Assembly (NCBI GenBank): GCA_015494185.1
Contig: WGBT01000023.1
Coordinates: 1 to 6,655, forward strand
Direction: 5' to 3'
From: Hyphomicrobiales bacterium
GTDB taxonomy: Bacteria; Pseudomonadota; Alphaproteobacteria; Rhizobiales; S144-35
Length of the DNA stretch: 6,655 bases
Part shown: piece by piece, positions 1 through 6,138 of the stretch
Position numbering within the stretch: position 1 is the first letter of the stretch
Layout of the letters: each line of letters begins with the position of its first letter
Translations under genes and position numbers: made by a program
Notes under the pieces: model-generated
What the model was told of the DNA's origin: nothing
What the model saw: only the letters and a program-made list of their open reading frames with translations
Database searches by the model: none

Positions 1-1252
1 CGTCTGACACACGCCACAGCTTGATTGTATTATCCCAGGAGGCGGAAGCGAGCAGCCGGCCGTCCGGCGAAAACGTGGCAGAAATCACAGAATTTGAATG
101 CCCCAGTTGCGGCGCCAGTTGCCAGCGCTTCGCGAGGGCAGCGCGCCGGACCTTGCGCGCCGCCTCCAGCCGCTTATGCCCCGGGCAGCGCAGGTCGAAG
201 GACCCGAGCGCGGCAATCTTGTCACAGGCCCGCGTCTTGTAAGGCGTATGCGCAAAATCCCCCACCACCTGCCGCAACAGCGCCAAATCCTTGCGCTTGC
301 TGGCAACCACATAAAACGCCTTGGCTTCCGAAAACGGCTCCACCCCCGGCCCCTGCCCGCCGTCTGAGGCCGCGGCTGGCGGCAGGCTGGCGAAGCGGAA
401 ATCGCTTTCCAGCCGCGACAGCCATTCCGGGCGTTGCACCGGCTTGCCTTCCATGCGGGCCAACGGCTCGGTTGCCGCCTTCACCTTGCGGCGGACCTGT
501 TTGAGCAGGCTTTCGATCTCGGCTGCGGGCTGCTGCCTGACCGCCTCGATGAAGGCGCTGGCAAAGGGGCCGTTGCGGCCCAGACCGTCATAGGACACGG
601 TGCCAGGTGCGGCGGCATAGACGATCAGGGTTTCCCCCTCAATCCCCTCAACGCGGCCCAGACCGCGGCTGAGGCTCATGGCGCGGGTGCGGTTGCCGCG
701 CGCGGTCAGACTCTTCTTCAGGCGCTCGGCCAGCGGATTGTTGCGGCAGGCATCGAGCATCACCAGCGAGATTTTCGCCGTCCGCTCCAGTGCGCGCACC
801 ACCTGGCCGGCCTCAACGGTCTCCCGCGGGATGGCGTAAAGCGTATTGAGCCTGGCATCCACCGGCATCAGATAGCTGTTGCCGTCATATTGCACCCCGT
901 GCCCGGCATAATAGAACAGCGCCACCTTCGCCCCGCGCGCCATTGCCTCGAAATCGGCCAGGGTCTCATCGAACTGCTGCGCTGTGAGATCGTGTTTGAG
1001 CACCACATGAAAGCCATGGCTCTCAAGCAGTGCGGCCATGTCTTCGGCGTCATGTTTTGGATTGCGCAGCGGATCGGTGTGGTGATAGGCGGAATTGCCG
1101 ATGACAAGCGCGACGCGCTCATGCTTGGCCTCCCCGCCGCCTGATGAAAACGGCCAGATGGCAAAGGCATGCCGCCCGCTCAAAGCCACGGCCAAGACAA
1201 CGGCTAAGAAAATCCCAACAAAAATGCCCCAGCGCTTCAGCTTCATCCTCAT
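1..1252 (-). CDS. Exported caspase-like (peptidase C14) protein with C-terminal WD40 repeats, 3' end off window
   Basis: Partial gene; 417 codons are visible and the frame is still open at the left edge. Residues 5-31 are a basic then hydrophobic signal sequence (KLKRWGIFVGIFLAVVL) with a possible cleavage site after AFA, so export or inner-membrane anchoring is predicted. Residues 46-240 form a caspase-like domain: RVALVIGNSAY, the catalytic His in FYYAGHG (His118), the catalytic Cys in LDACRNN (Cys169), then YAAAPG and GRNGPFASAF. Family knowledge: these cysteine peptidases usually cleave after basic residues. Residues 241-380 are a linker with Cys343 and Cys356. From residue 384 a WD40 repeat is clear (GH, FSPDGRLLASASWD, IKLW), so a propeller probably continues outside the window. 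The chosen ATG has AAAGGA 3 nt upstream; the in-frame ATG at 1246 has the same motif at 9 nt and may be the true start. Upstream in-frame ATGs at 1276 and 1339 lack a good ribosome site. The substrate is unknown. Confidence 0.93.
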   Translation of the reverse strand, partial: MRMKLKRWGIFVGIFLAVVLAVALSGRHAFAIWPFSSGGGEAKHERVALVIGNSAYHHTDPLRNPKHDAEDMAALLESHGFHVVLKHDLTAQQFDETLADFEAMARGAKVALFYYAGHGVQYDGNSYLMPVDARLNTLYAIPRETVEAGQVVRALERTAKISLVMLDACRNNPLAERLKKSLTARGNRTRAMSLSRGLGRVEGIEGETLIVYAAAPGTVSYDGLGRNGPFASAFIEAVRQQPAAEIESLLKQVRRKVKAATEPLARMEGKPVQRPEWLSRLESDFRFASLPPAAASDGGQGPGVEPFSEAKAFYVVASKRKDLALLRQVVGDFAHTPYKTRACDKIAALGSFDLRCPGHKRLEAARKVRRAALAKRWQLAPQLGHSNSVISATFSPDGRLLASASWDNTIKLWRVSD

Positions 1253-1608
1253 GTTTCCTTTCGCTGTCAATGCCATACTTCTTGCTTCTTGCAGCTGCTG
1301 CAGAGCGGAGCCCTTATTAGGCGGGGTGGGGACAACCATAACCCATGTTGCCAAGTTTTTCATCGTTTCTTGTTTGCTTGCAAGTTGCGGACAATTTGAT
1401 ATTTTGCGCAAAAGGCTTGAAAAGCCACACAAATGTTGGCTAGGACCAGCCAATCCCCTCGATCGCCACTTTCCAAGACTCGAATATTTTATCGGGATGA
1501 ATGGGAGGGAAGCAAGGGGAAGGCAGGCAACCCAAGACAAGGGCTGGCAAGAGCGGATAAGGGCTGGCAAGAGCGGATAAGGGCTGAGATGTTTGGCGGG
1601 GATGTTTC
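1253..1608. promoter_or_regulatory. Divergent intergenic region between the caspase gene and the rightward cluster
   Basis: This 356-bp stretch has no convincing gene. Because the flanking genes diverge, it should hold promoters for both. Positions 1350-1425 are clearly more AT-rich than the surroundings. A weak rightward promoter candidate is TTGCTT at 1375-1380 with GATATT at 1398-1403, 17 bp apart; it is a poor match and only tentative. An 8-bp palindrome CTTGCAAG lies at 1377-1384. A small hairpin GGCTT-GAA-AAGCC lies at 1414-1426. Positions 1500-1590 are strongly purine-biased on the plus strand and include a 20-bp tandem repeat, listed separately. Confidence 0.55.
1541..1586 (+). repeat. 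20-bp tandem direct repeat, two full copies plus 6 bp
   Basis: The unit GGGCTGGCAAGAGCGGATAA occurs perfectly at 1541-1560 and 1561-1580, then GGGCTG continues to 1586. It ends 22 bp before the start codon of the 418-aa gene, so it probably lies in that gene's leader or promoter region. A 20-bp period is about two helical turns, which would place repeated protein-binding sites on the same DNA face. A simple slippage duplication is the plainer alternative. Confidence 0.95.
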
Positions 1609-2865
1609 ATGAGCAACCGGTTGCTGGTTGCAAAATTTGCGGCGCATCTGGCCTATTTGCTCAATGATGGGCAGGACTGCGTTGAGATCAACGCGTTTGC
1701 GCTGTTTCACAAGCTCAACCAAACCCTTTCCCAGGCCGGGGAGGATCAGGCCAACAGCTATTTGTATGGACTTGTGGGATTTGGCAGTCTGCCGGGGGAT
1801 TTTGAACCGGAAGAGCTTGCGCAAAAATATTTCGATTTCGTCCTCAAGCGCCCTTTGCGTCTTGCCCGCAGTAATCCTTTCCATAAGGGCCATGAGTTGT
1901 TTGAGGCGCTCTGCCGGCGGGGGCTTGCCGCGGGATGGGCTGACGCGGAGCTGGTTCGAAGCCTTGATCAAACCGCAGACCTGCCGGAGGCAGGGCACTT
2001 TCCAACAGATTTTCCGGGCGTTTTGGAACGGCTGAACGAGATTGACCGCCATATTTCAAAGGGCAATCCGGCGCATACGACACGGGCGCAGCAGGGGCCC
2101 ATTTTTCTTAAAGCCGGAAGCGCGGCCGCCGAGGTCCCCGAAGAGCTGTCCGTTTGGGGCGGCATTTGGTGCGCCCCGGCAAAACTGGTCAAACTGTCCC
2201 AAGGACGGGCATTTGATGCCTTTTGCAGCCTGGTGATCAAGGCGGTGGAGGCGGCCAATGCGCCCTATGGCGCCTTCCTGCGCGCGGGCTTGTCCCCCTT
2301 CGACTGGTCTGAGGAGCTGAGCACGAACACGGTCAAGGCGATCGCCGCCTTCCGGCGCGAGATTGACGGGCAGCATGACCTTGAAACCTGGCGTGCGGTC
2401 TGGCAGCGGCGCAAGGTGCCGGGATTTGCAAGTGCTGACATCTTTTGGGCGTCAGATGTGGGGCGTGCGTTGCGAAACCGGGCGGTTGTCCAGCGGGTTG
2501 AGCTTGACGACAACATGCCGGATCCGGGCGGTTTCGATGGTGAGCTGCTGACAGGAGAGGAGTTTAAGAGATGTATCAAGGCGCGGCTTGAGGACCGCAC
2601 ACTTAATGACTTTGATGCCTGGTTCCTGAACCGGCTGGCGGAAGGCGCGGCGATTGGTGATCTGGCAGAGGCGCCCGAAACTGTTGAACGGTTTGGCGGG
2701 CGTCCTTCTGGCAGGGAGCTGGAGGGCTATGTCAATGATCTTTATGAGCGTATGTTGACCGCCGCGCACGAAGCGAAAGCTTTTGCAGAGGACTCAGCAA
2801 AGATCATCCCGATAACACAGGCAGGAGACCAAACAAGCTTTAAGGATGCAGAACATGGGCTTTGA
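1609..2865 (+). CDS. Uncharacterised 418-aa protein, first gene of the rightward cluster
   Basis: I do not recognise this protein. The ATG at 1609 follows a GGCGGGGA ribosome site with about 6 nt spacing. No signal peptide or membrane segment is visible, so it is probably cytoplasmic. Residues 1-150 are mostly helical and mixed in charge (for example DFEPEELAQKYFDFVLKRP at 64-82). A tryptophan-rich part follows at residues 180-282 (VWGGIW, FDWSEE, TWRAVWQRR, IFWASD). Residues 331-385 (TLNDFDAWFLNRLAEGA, then GDLAEAPETVERFGGRP and GYVNDLYERM) are suggestive of a helix-turn-helix-like or sigma-like fold, but that is only an impression. A polar C-terminal tail follows. The gene is divergent from the caspase gene and overlaps the next one by 11 bp, suggesting translational coupling. 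Codon use and GC look like the neighbours. It may be a regulator or scaffold of this cluster; that is inference. Confidence 0.85.
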   Translation: MSNRLLVAKFAAHLAYLLNDGQDCVEINAFALFHKLNQTLSQAGEDQANSYLYGLVGFGSLPGDFEPEELAQKYFDFVLKRPLRLARSNPFHKGHELFEALCRRGLAAGWADAELVRSLDQTADLPEAGHFPTDFPGVLERLNEIDRHISKGNPAHTTRAQQGPIFLKAGSAAAEVPEELSVWGGIWCAPAKLVKLSQGRAFDAFCSLVIKAVEAANAPYGAFLRAGLSPFDWSEELSTNTVKAIAAFRREIDGQHDLETWRAVWQRRKVPGFASADIFWASDVGRALRNRAVVQRVELDDNMPDPGGFDGELLTGEEFKRCIKARLEDRTLNDFDAWFLNRLAEGAAIGDLAEAPETVERFGGRPSGRELEGYVNDLYERMLTAAHEAKAFAEDSAKIIPITQAGDQTSFKDAEHGL

Positions 2866-3313
2866 CCCTGATAGCGCGAAAGCCTGGCGGGATTTTGTGC
2901 ACACGGCCAAGGTGTTGCTGGCTTCCGCCCTGGCGCGTCACGAAATGGCGCGTCACGCAGTCATGAAGACAGAGGCGGCAGGGAGTGCGCCGGTGCGCGT
3001 GTTTGAATTTGAATTGCTGGCCGCCGCCAGCCGTCTTGAAATGCGTTTCGAGGGCGGCGAGGTGCTGGCACGCGGCGGCGGGCTTAAAGCGGTCATTGCC
3101 GAGCTGGACGGCGAACTGAATGTGAAGCTGCAGCTTCTTGGCTATTCAACACTGAAGCAGGCAGCCGGACGCGAGGCCCGGCTTGTGAGTGATAATGGTG
3201 CCATCGACTATGCCTTCCGGTTCAGCAAAACCGGAGCGGCAACCTGTGTGCTGGCAAACACTGCGGAAGTAAAACAAGGGCTTGGTCATTTCACGGTTCA
3301 GATATTTGACTGA
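2855..3313 (+). CDS. Uncharacterised ~152-aa cytoplasmic protein coupled to the 418-aa gene
   Basis: Not recognised. Two in-frame starts exist, at 2846 and 2855. I prefer 2855 because AAGGA lies 8 nt upstream of it, whereas the 2846 ATG has its purine motif directly adjacent. It overlaps the 3' end of the preceding gene by 11 bp, so the two are probably co-translated. Residue numbers count from 2855. The N-terminal ~40 residues look helical (AWRDFVHTAKVLLASALARH). The rest looks rich in strands: VRVFEFELLAAASRLEMRFEG, a glycine turn (RGGG), VIAELDGELNVKLQLLGY, and a closing HFTVQIF. This suggests a small alpha-plus-beta domain, perhaps a binding or adaptor partner. No catalytic motif or export signal is visible. 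A 12-bp sequence, TGGCGCGTCACG, is repeated at 2931-2942 and 2946-2957, giving ARHEMARH. The stop codon falls inside the first copy of the ~40-bp repeat downstream. Confidence 0.82.
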   Translation: MGFDPDSAKAWRDFVHTAKVLLASALARHEMARHAVMKTEAAGSAPVRVFEFELLAAASRLEMRFEGGEVLARGGGLKAVIAELDGELNVKLQLLGYSTLKQAAGREARLVSDNGAIDYAFRFSKTGAATCVLANTAEVKQGLGHFTVQIFD

Positions 3314-3376
3314 GGCTGCTGCAAGGGTGCGCCTGAAATGTAAAAATCGGTACTCAATCCGGGCAGACAGGGGCAG
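3311..3376 (+). repeat. Imperfect direct repeat, copy A (interrupted)
   Basis: Copy A begins at the stop codon of the 152-aa gene: TGAGGCTG, CTG, CAAGGG, TGC, GCCTGAAA. About 20 bp of unrelated sequence follows (3339-3358), then CCGGGCAGACAGGGGCAG. Without that insert, it matches the leader of the 456-aa gene (copy B, 3581-3620) apart from a 3-bp insertion and a few substitutions. The two copies bracket the palindromic element at 3385-3509. Confidence 0.75.
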
Positions 3377-3384
3377 ATCCGCCC

Positions 3385-3509
3385 TTACATTCCATGGTTG
3401 GAGAGTGGCATTTTCCTCGGCTTTGTCAAGGGCGCTTGAAGCGCCGCGAAGCGGTTTCAACCCTTGACAAAGCCGAGGAAAATGCAAAGCCGCTCACCAT
3501 GGAAAGTAA
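3385..3509. repeat. ~125-bp near-palindromic element (MITE-like or palindromic repeat)
   Basis: The inner arms are a perfect 25-bp inverted repeat at 3408-3432 and 3461-3485 (left arm starts GCATTTTCCTCGG and ends GTCAAGGG). The 28-bp centre folds further: TTGAA (3436-3440) with TTCAA (3456-3460), and CCGC (3444-3447) with GCGG (3451-3454) around a GAA loop. Outer arms match at 13 of 14 positions: TTACATTCCATGGT (3385-3398) with ACCATGGAAAGTAA (3496-3509), separated from the inner arms by 9-10 unpaired bases per side. It would form a long hairpin in RNA or a cruciform in DNA. It encodes no transposase. A dispersed palindromic repeat or non-autonomous mobile element is most likely; a role in mRNA stability or partial termination is possible. 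Confidence 0.88.
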
Positions 3510-3580
3510 GGACAGGGCTGGCCGGAAGGAAAGGCAAACAGGCCTGTGTGCAGTTAGAGGCAAAGGCAGACTTCTATAGC

Positions 3581-3620
3581 TGAGGCTGCAAGGGACGCCT
3601 GAAACCCGGGCAGAGAGGGG
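3581..3620 (+). repeat. Imperfect direct repeat, copy B, in the leader of the 456-aa gene
   Basis: TGAGGCTGCAAGGGACGCCTGAAA followed directly by CCCGGGCAGAGAGGGG. It matches copy A at 3311-3376, but without the ~20-bp interruption. Its last bases (AGAGAGGGG, 3612-3620) form the ribosome binding site of the next gene, 8 nt before its ATG. Copy B therefore looks like the functional leader, and copy A like a duplicated or displaced version. Confidence 0.75.
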
Positions 3621-3628
3621 CGAGCGCA

Positions 3629-4999
3629 ATGGACTTTACGCCGCGGACCGTATTGATCCCTGTTGCCGGCATGGCCGAGTCGGGCCGCATGGCGCGGGTG
3701 CAAGCGGATGGTGGAACGCCGGAGGCAAATGCGGCCGGGCTTGATCCGCAGATTGCCGATCTTAACAACTGGGAACTTTATGAGGCAGGCGCCATTGCGC
3801 TTGGCGCGGTGCGGCGGTTGCATTTGCCGGTTGGCCGCGTGGCGGGTTTTCGCCGTTTTCGGCCACAGGTGATCGCGGGCACGCTTTCAGTGACAAACGG
3901 TCCCGACATTCGCGGCCTGATGCGCGCACACAACAGAAGTGCCGAGCTTGGCCTGGCGCTGGCGCTATTGATGTATGCCGCCCAGAGCAAGGTCCGCGCT
4001 GTGATCGCCACCGGGCAGTTGGCGCGTGATGCCAGCCCGCAGGGCAGTTTTCAAAACGATGTGGCGGTGCTGCCGGTTGAACGCCTGCCCGCCAAGATCG
4101 AAACCATTGCGCGGTCGCTTGACAGCCACAAGGGCGGGGCGATGCCGCAGGACGTCTTGTTTTTCCTGCCCCGCACCACATCAGAGGGCAAAGAGACTTC
4201 GGCCGTCTTCCAGGACGCGCTTGAAGGATTGCGGACAAGTTTTGCCAAACATGGCCTGCGCCTTGATATCTGCCCCGTCAGCTCGCTGCGCGAGGCGTTG
4301 GACCGGTTGGGCATTGACAGCCTTCAGATGCACTATAGGGACAGGCTTGTGCTCGCCGGGGCCGGAGGACTTGCAGGGCTGGCCGGTCTTGCGCTGGCTG
4401 GCTATCTTTGGCTGACAGCGCCGCTTGAGCTGTCATTTGCCAAGATTGACATGGCTGACGGGACTGCCATTGCCTCACCGGCAAGGGCGGTACATGATGC
4501 GCGCAGCGGCAAATTTGTGTTTGAGAAACACTGCAAGGGGCCGCGCAGGTTGCCGGTTTACCGGGCTGGGGATTGGATGATCCTGCGCGCAAGGGTGGCC
4601 GATGGCGGGGGGCTTGCGAGCCTTTTGGGCGGTTATCATTTCACCATTGTGACGGTGTCGGAAAAATCCGGCATCAAGGTGTTTCCGCCCAAAACCTTTC
4701 GCAAGGCGGCCATGGCTCCGGAAATACCCGAAGAAATGTCCGGCCAGCGGGGAGGGGAAATCAGCGTTGCGCTGCCGGTGGAAGGGCCGGCGGAGAAAAA
4801 CAAAGTGATCGTTCTGGCCCGGCGCGCCTTTCCCTTTAACAGCAGAAAACTGCGCCAAGGCCTTGAACAAGCGCTGGCGCGGGTCCAGCCGGCGCAATAT
4901 GTCAATGCCGCTGTGAGCCATCTGGCGGGTGAGGCGCCGGGCTATCTGGATTATTCGTTTCTAAGTGTCAAGGGGGAACCTGAATGCGCCAAAGACTGA
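3629..4999 (+). CDS. Single-pass membrane protein: Lon/S16-protease-like N-terminal domain and DUF4384-like C-terminal domain
   Basis: The ATG at 3629 is preceded by AGAGAGGGG at 8 nt. Residues 80-165 resemble the proteolytic domain of Lon (S16): RSAELGLALALLMYAAQ with candidate nucleophile Ser104, then the strand VIATGQL (125-131), then VAVLPVERLPAKI with candidate general base Lys156. In Lon the Ser and Lys have a similar order and spacing, but the usual GPSAG context is not conserved, so activity is uncertain. Residues 240-262 are one membrane helix (LVLAGAGGLAGLAGLALAGYLW) preceded by HYRDR, which suggests N-terminus in, C-terminus out. Residues 310-402 fit a DUF4384 pattern: YRAGDWMILRARV, a GYHFTIVTV strand, KVFPP, IPEEM, and a late KVIVLARRAFPF. 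Family knowledge: DUF4384 often accompanies caspase-like or kinase signalling domains. Its end overlaps the next gene by 16 bp. I infer a transmembrane sensor-protease. The DUF4384 call is moderate and the S16 call tentative. Confidence 0.85.
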   Translation: MDFTPRTVLIPVAGMAESGRMARVQADGGTPEANAAGLDPQIADLNNWELYEAGAIALGAVRRLHLPVGRVAGFRRFRPQVIAGTLSVTNGPDIRGLMRAHNRSAELGLALALLMYAAQSKVRAVIATGQLARDASPQGSFQNDVAVLPVERLPAKIETIARSLDSHKGGAMPQDVLFFLPRTTSEGKETSAVFQDALEGLRTSFAKHGLRLDICPVSSLREALDRLGIDSLQMHYRDRLVLAGAGGLAGLAGLALAGYLWLTAPLELSFAKIDMADGTAIASPARAVHDARSGKFVFEKHCKGPRRLPVYRAGDWMILRARVADGGGLASLLGGYHFTIVTVSEKSGIKVFPPKTFRKAAMAPEIPEEMSGQRGGEISVALPVEGPAEKNKVIVLARRAFPFNSRKLRQGLEQALARVQPAQYVNAAVSHLAGEAPGYLDYSFLSVKGEPECAKD

Positions 5000-6018
5000 C
5001 AGGCGGGGCCTGTTTTGTGCGGGTTCTGTTTTTGGTTCTGTCTTTCATGTGTTTGATCGCTCTGCCGCCGGCCGTCATGGCCGCACCTGTTCAGGCGGAG
5101 GCGCCTTACCGCATTCTTTTTCCCAAACATTCGGCCGCCGGCCTGTGGCGGGGGCCTTATGCGCGGCAGAATGAGGCGGCGGTGCAACGGCTGGCACGCC
5201 TTGTCGGTCTCTGGCCGGAAGCAAGCGGCTACCGTTTCATCTTCGTGGCTCGCCGTCCGGCCTGTGCGGCACGGGGAATATGCGACGCGGCTCATCTCAT
5301 GTGGCAGCGGGTAAACGCGGTCATGGCCAAGCTGAAATCCATCGTGAACCGCAGCAAGCTGGCCCGTAACCGGCTCCGGTTTGATCTGTTTGGCTCAGCC
5401 TTTCTTGACGAGCTGGCAGGCCCGGTGTCCTTGCCGCGTGCGCCAGCGGGGGCTGAGGCGCTTGATCTGCGCCTTCTTGCAAGCCCCAAAACGGCCCCCA
5501 AAACGGCAAATGCGCCGCCTTGCCCCTGGCAGGTGTCGCTGCTTGATCCGCTGTTGCCGCTCCCTCTCGATGGGCGGGCGGTAACGGCGCCTGCGGGCCG
5601 CACCATGCCCATCAGCCATAAGGCGCGCATCCGTGTGGCCTATCGCGGCGCCCCGAACGCCATCAGGGCGGGGGTGTGGGAAAACGGGCAAGGCTTTCGC
5701 CGCGCCGCTGCGCAACTGTTGACCGGGCGGCGGCTTTCAGGGCTGCCATTGTCTGGGGCGCATGGGCATGTGAGCCTTCACCTTTTGGCCGGGCGGCAAT
5801 TTCCGGCAGCGCTGCAAGCTTTTCTCAACCGGCTCACAGGGCACCGCTTTACCTGGACCACCCCGGTCCCGCCCCCTCTCAGCAGGCGGCGCGCTGTCAT
5901 CTCCAAGGGGCTGGGCGATCACCCGGAATATTTTGCCCCCGGCAGCCTTGTGCGCCGCCCGCCCGGCACAGGCCTCACCCACTGCCGCTTCACCTTCATG
6001 CCCGTTCCGGGCCTTTAA
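4984..6018 (+). CDS. Secreted (periplasmic) 344-aa protein of unknown function, coupled to the membrane protein
   Basis: The ATG at 4984 follows AGGGGGAA with 5 nt spacing and overlaps the previous gene by 16 bp, so translational coupling is likely. Residues 1-34 are a classical signal peptide: basic start, hydrophobic core VLFLVLSFMCLIAL, and a small-residue cleavage region around VMAAP. The mature part has Cys94 and Cys100 (CAARGIC), Cys180 and Cys334, which could form disulfides in the periplasm. Residues 82-120 (YRFIFVARRP, then a long helix HLMWQRVNAVMAKLKSI) are weakly reminiscent of a peptidoglycan-binding or OmpA-like layout, without its key motif. Residues 214-282 (ARIRVAYRG, IRAGVWENG, SLHLLAGRQF, LQAFLNRL) faintly resemble the DUF4384-like region of its neighbour. 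A perfect 12-bp tandem duplication at 5484-5507 gives PKTAPKTA (168-175). The C-terminus is arginine- and proline-rich. I do not recognise a family; a partner of the membrane protein is the natural inference. Confidence 0.83.
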   Translation: MRQRLTGGACFVRVLFLVLSFMCLIALPPAVMAAPVQAEAPYRILFPKHSAAGLWRGPYARQNEAAVQRLARLVGLWPEASGYRFIFVARRPACAARGICDAAHLMWQRVNAVMAKLKSIVNRSKLARNRLRFDLFGSAFLDELAGPVSLPRAPAGAEALDLRLLASPKTAPKTANAPPCPWQVSLLDPLLPLPLDGRAVTAPAGRTMPISHKARIRVAYRGAPNAIRAGVWENGQGFRRAAAQLLTGRRLSGLPLSGAHGHVSLHLLAGRQFPAALQAFLNRLTGHRFTWTTPVPPPLSRRRAVISKGLGDHPEYFAPGSLVRRPPGTGLTHCRFTFMPVPGL

Positions 6019-6062
6019 ACTGTTCATCCCGATAAAGGAAATGCGGCCCGGTGAGCGGGGCA

Positions 6063-6087
6063 TTGACCGGCTGCAAAGAATTTTGCA
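6063..6087 (+). promoter_or_regulatory. Possible operator/promoter of the toxin-antitoxin operon
   Basis: TGCAAAGAATTTTGCA at 6072-6087 is a perfect 6-bp inverted repeat around a 4-bp centre, 51 bp before the antitoxin start. TTGACC at 6063-6068 resembles a -35 element, although the -10 match downstream is poor. Type II toxin-antitoxin operons are commonly autorepressed at such palindromes. The site is assigned from position and symmetry only. Confidence 0.35.
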
Positions 6088-6138
6088 ATCTTTACCTGGT
6101 TACCACGCAGAACGAGAGAACACGGAGAAAGGCATAAG

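Larger units (their letters stand above)
3314..3628. other. Intergenic region holding a large palindrome and duplicated leader
   Basis: This 315-bp gap splits the rightward cluster into two overlapping gene pairs. I see no convincing gene in it. Short open frames cross it on both strands, but they are by-products of the inverted repeat: both strands give similar peptides with FPRLCQG and LDKAEENA. Contents from left to right are the rest of direct repeat copy A, the palindromic element 3385-3509, about 70 bp of unassigned sequence (3510-3580), and direct repeat copy B with the ribosome site of the 456-aa gene. Transcription may read through or end at the hairpin; there is no T-run for a classical intrinsic terminator. 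Confidence 0.7.

Noticed and set aside
434..1144. 236-codon open frame on the plus strand
   Set aside because: It lies antisense to the caspase domain, whose minus-strand frame has clear catalytic motifs and a WD40 repeat. The plus-strand translation has no family features and is a by-product of GC-rich codons.
1265..1270. TTGACA on the minus strand as a -35 box of the caspase gene
   Set aside because: A matching -10 would fall inside the coding region just after the start codon.
1414..1426. GGCTT-GAA-AAGCC hairpin with T-rich sequence on the minus-strand side, terminator-like
   Set aside because: No minus-strand gene ends upstream of it, and the stem is only 5 bp, so an intrinsic terminator is not supported.
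1541..1586. 20-bp tandem repeat as a CRISPR array or plasmid iterons
   Set aside because: Only two units, no spacers and no replication gene nearby.
1489..2052. 187-codon open frame on the minus strand
   Set aside because: It covers the start of the 418-aa gene and its leader repeats. The plus-strand gene has a good ribosome site, a longer frame and an overlap with its neighbour.
2931..2957. 12-bp direct repeat inside the 152-aa gene
   Set aside because: It is a small in-frame duplication (ARHEMARH) compatible with ordinary slippage; recorded in the gene entry only.
3408..3485. Palindrome as a classical rho-independent terminator
   Set aside because: There is no T-run after either arm, and the arms are much longer than typical terminators. 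A role in slowing transcription cannot be excluded.
3146..3629. Several short open frames on both strands across the palindrome
   Set aside because: Their sequences mirror each other because they read the two arms of the inverted repeat, and none has a convincing ribosome site.
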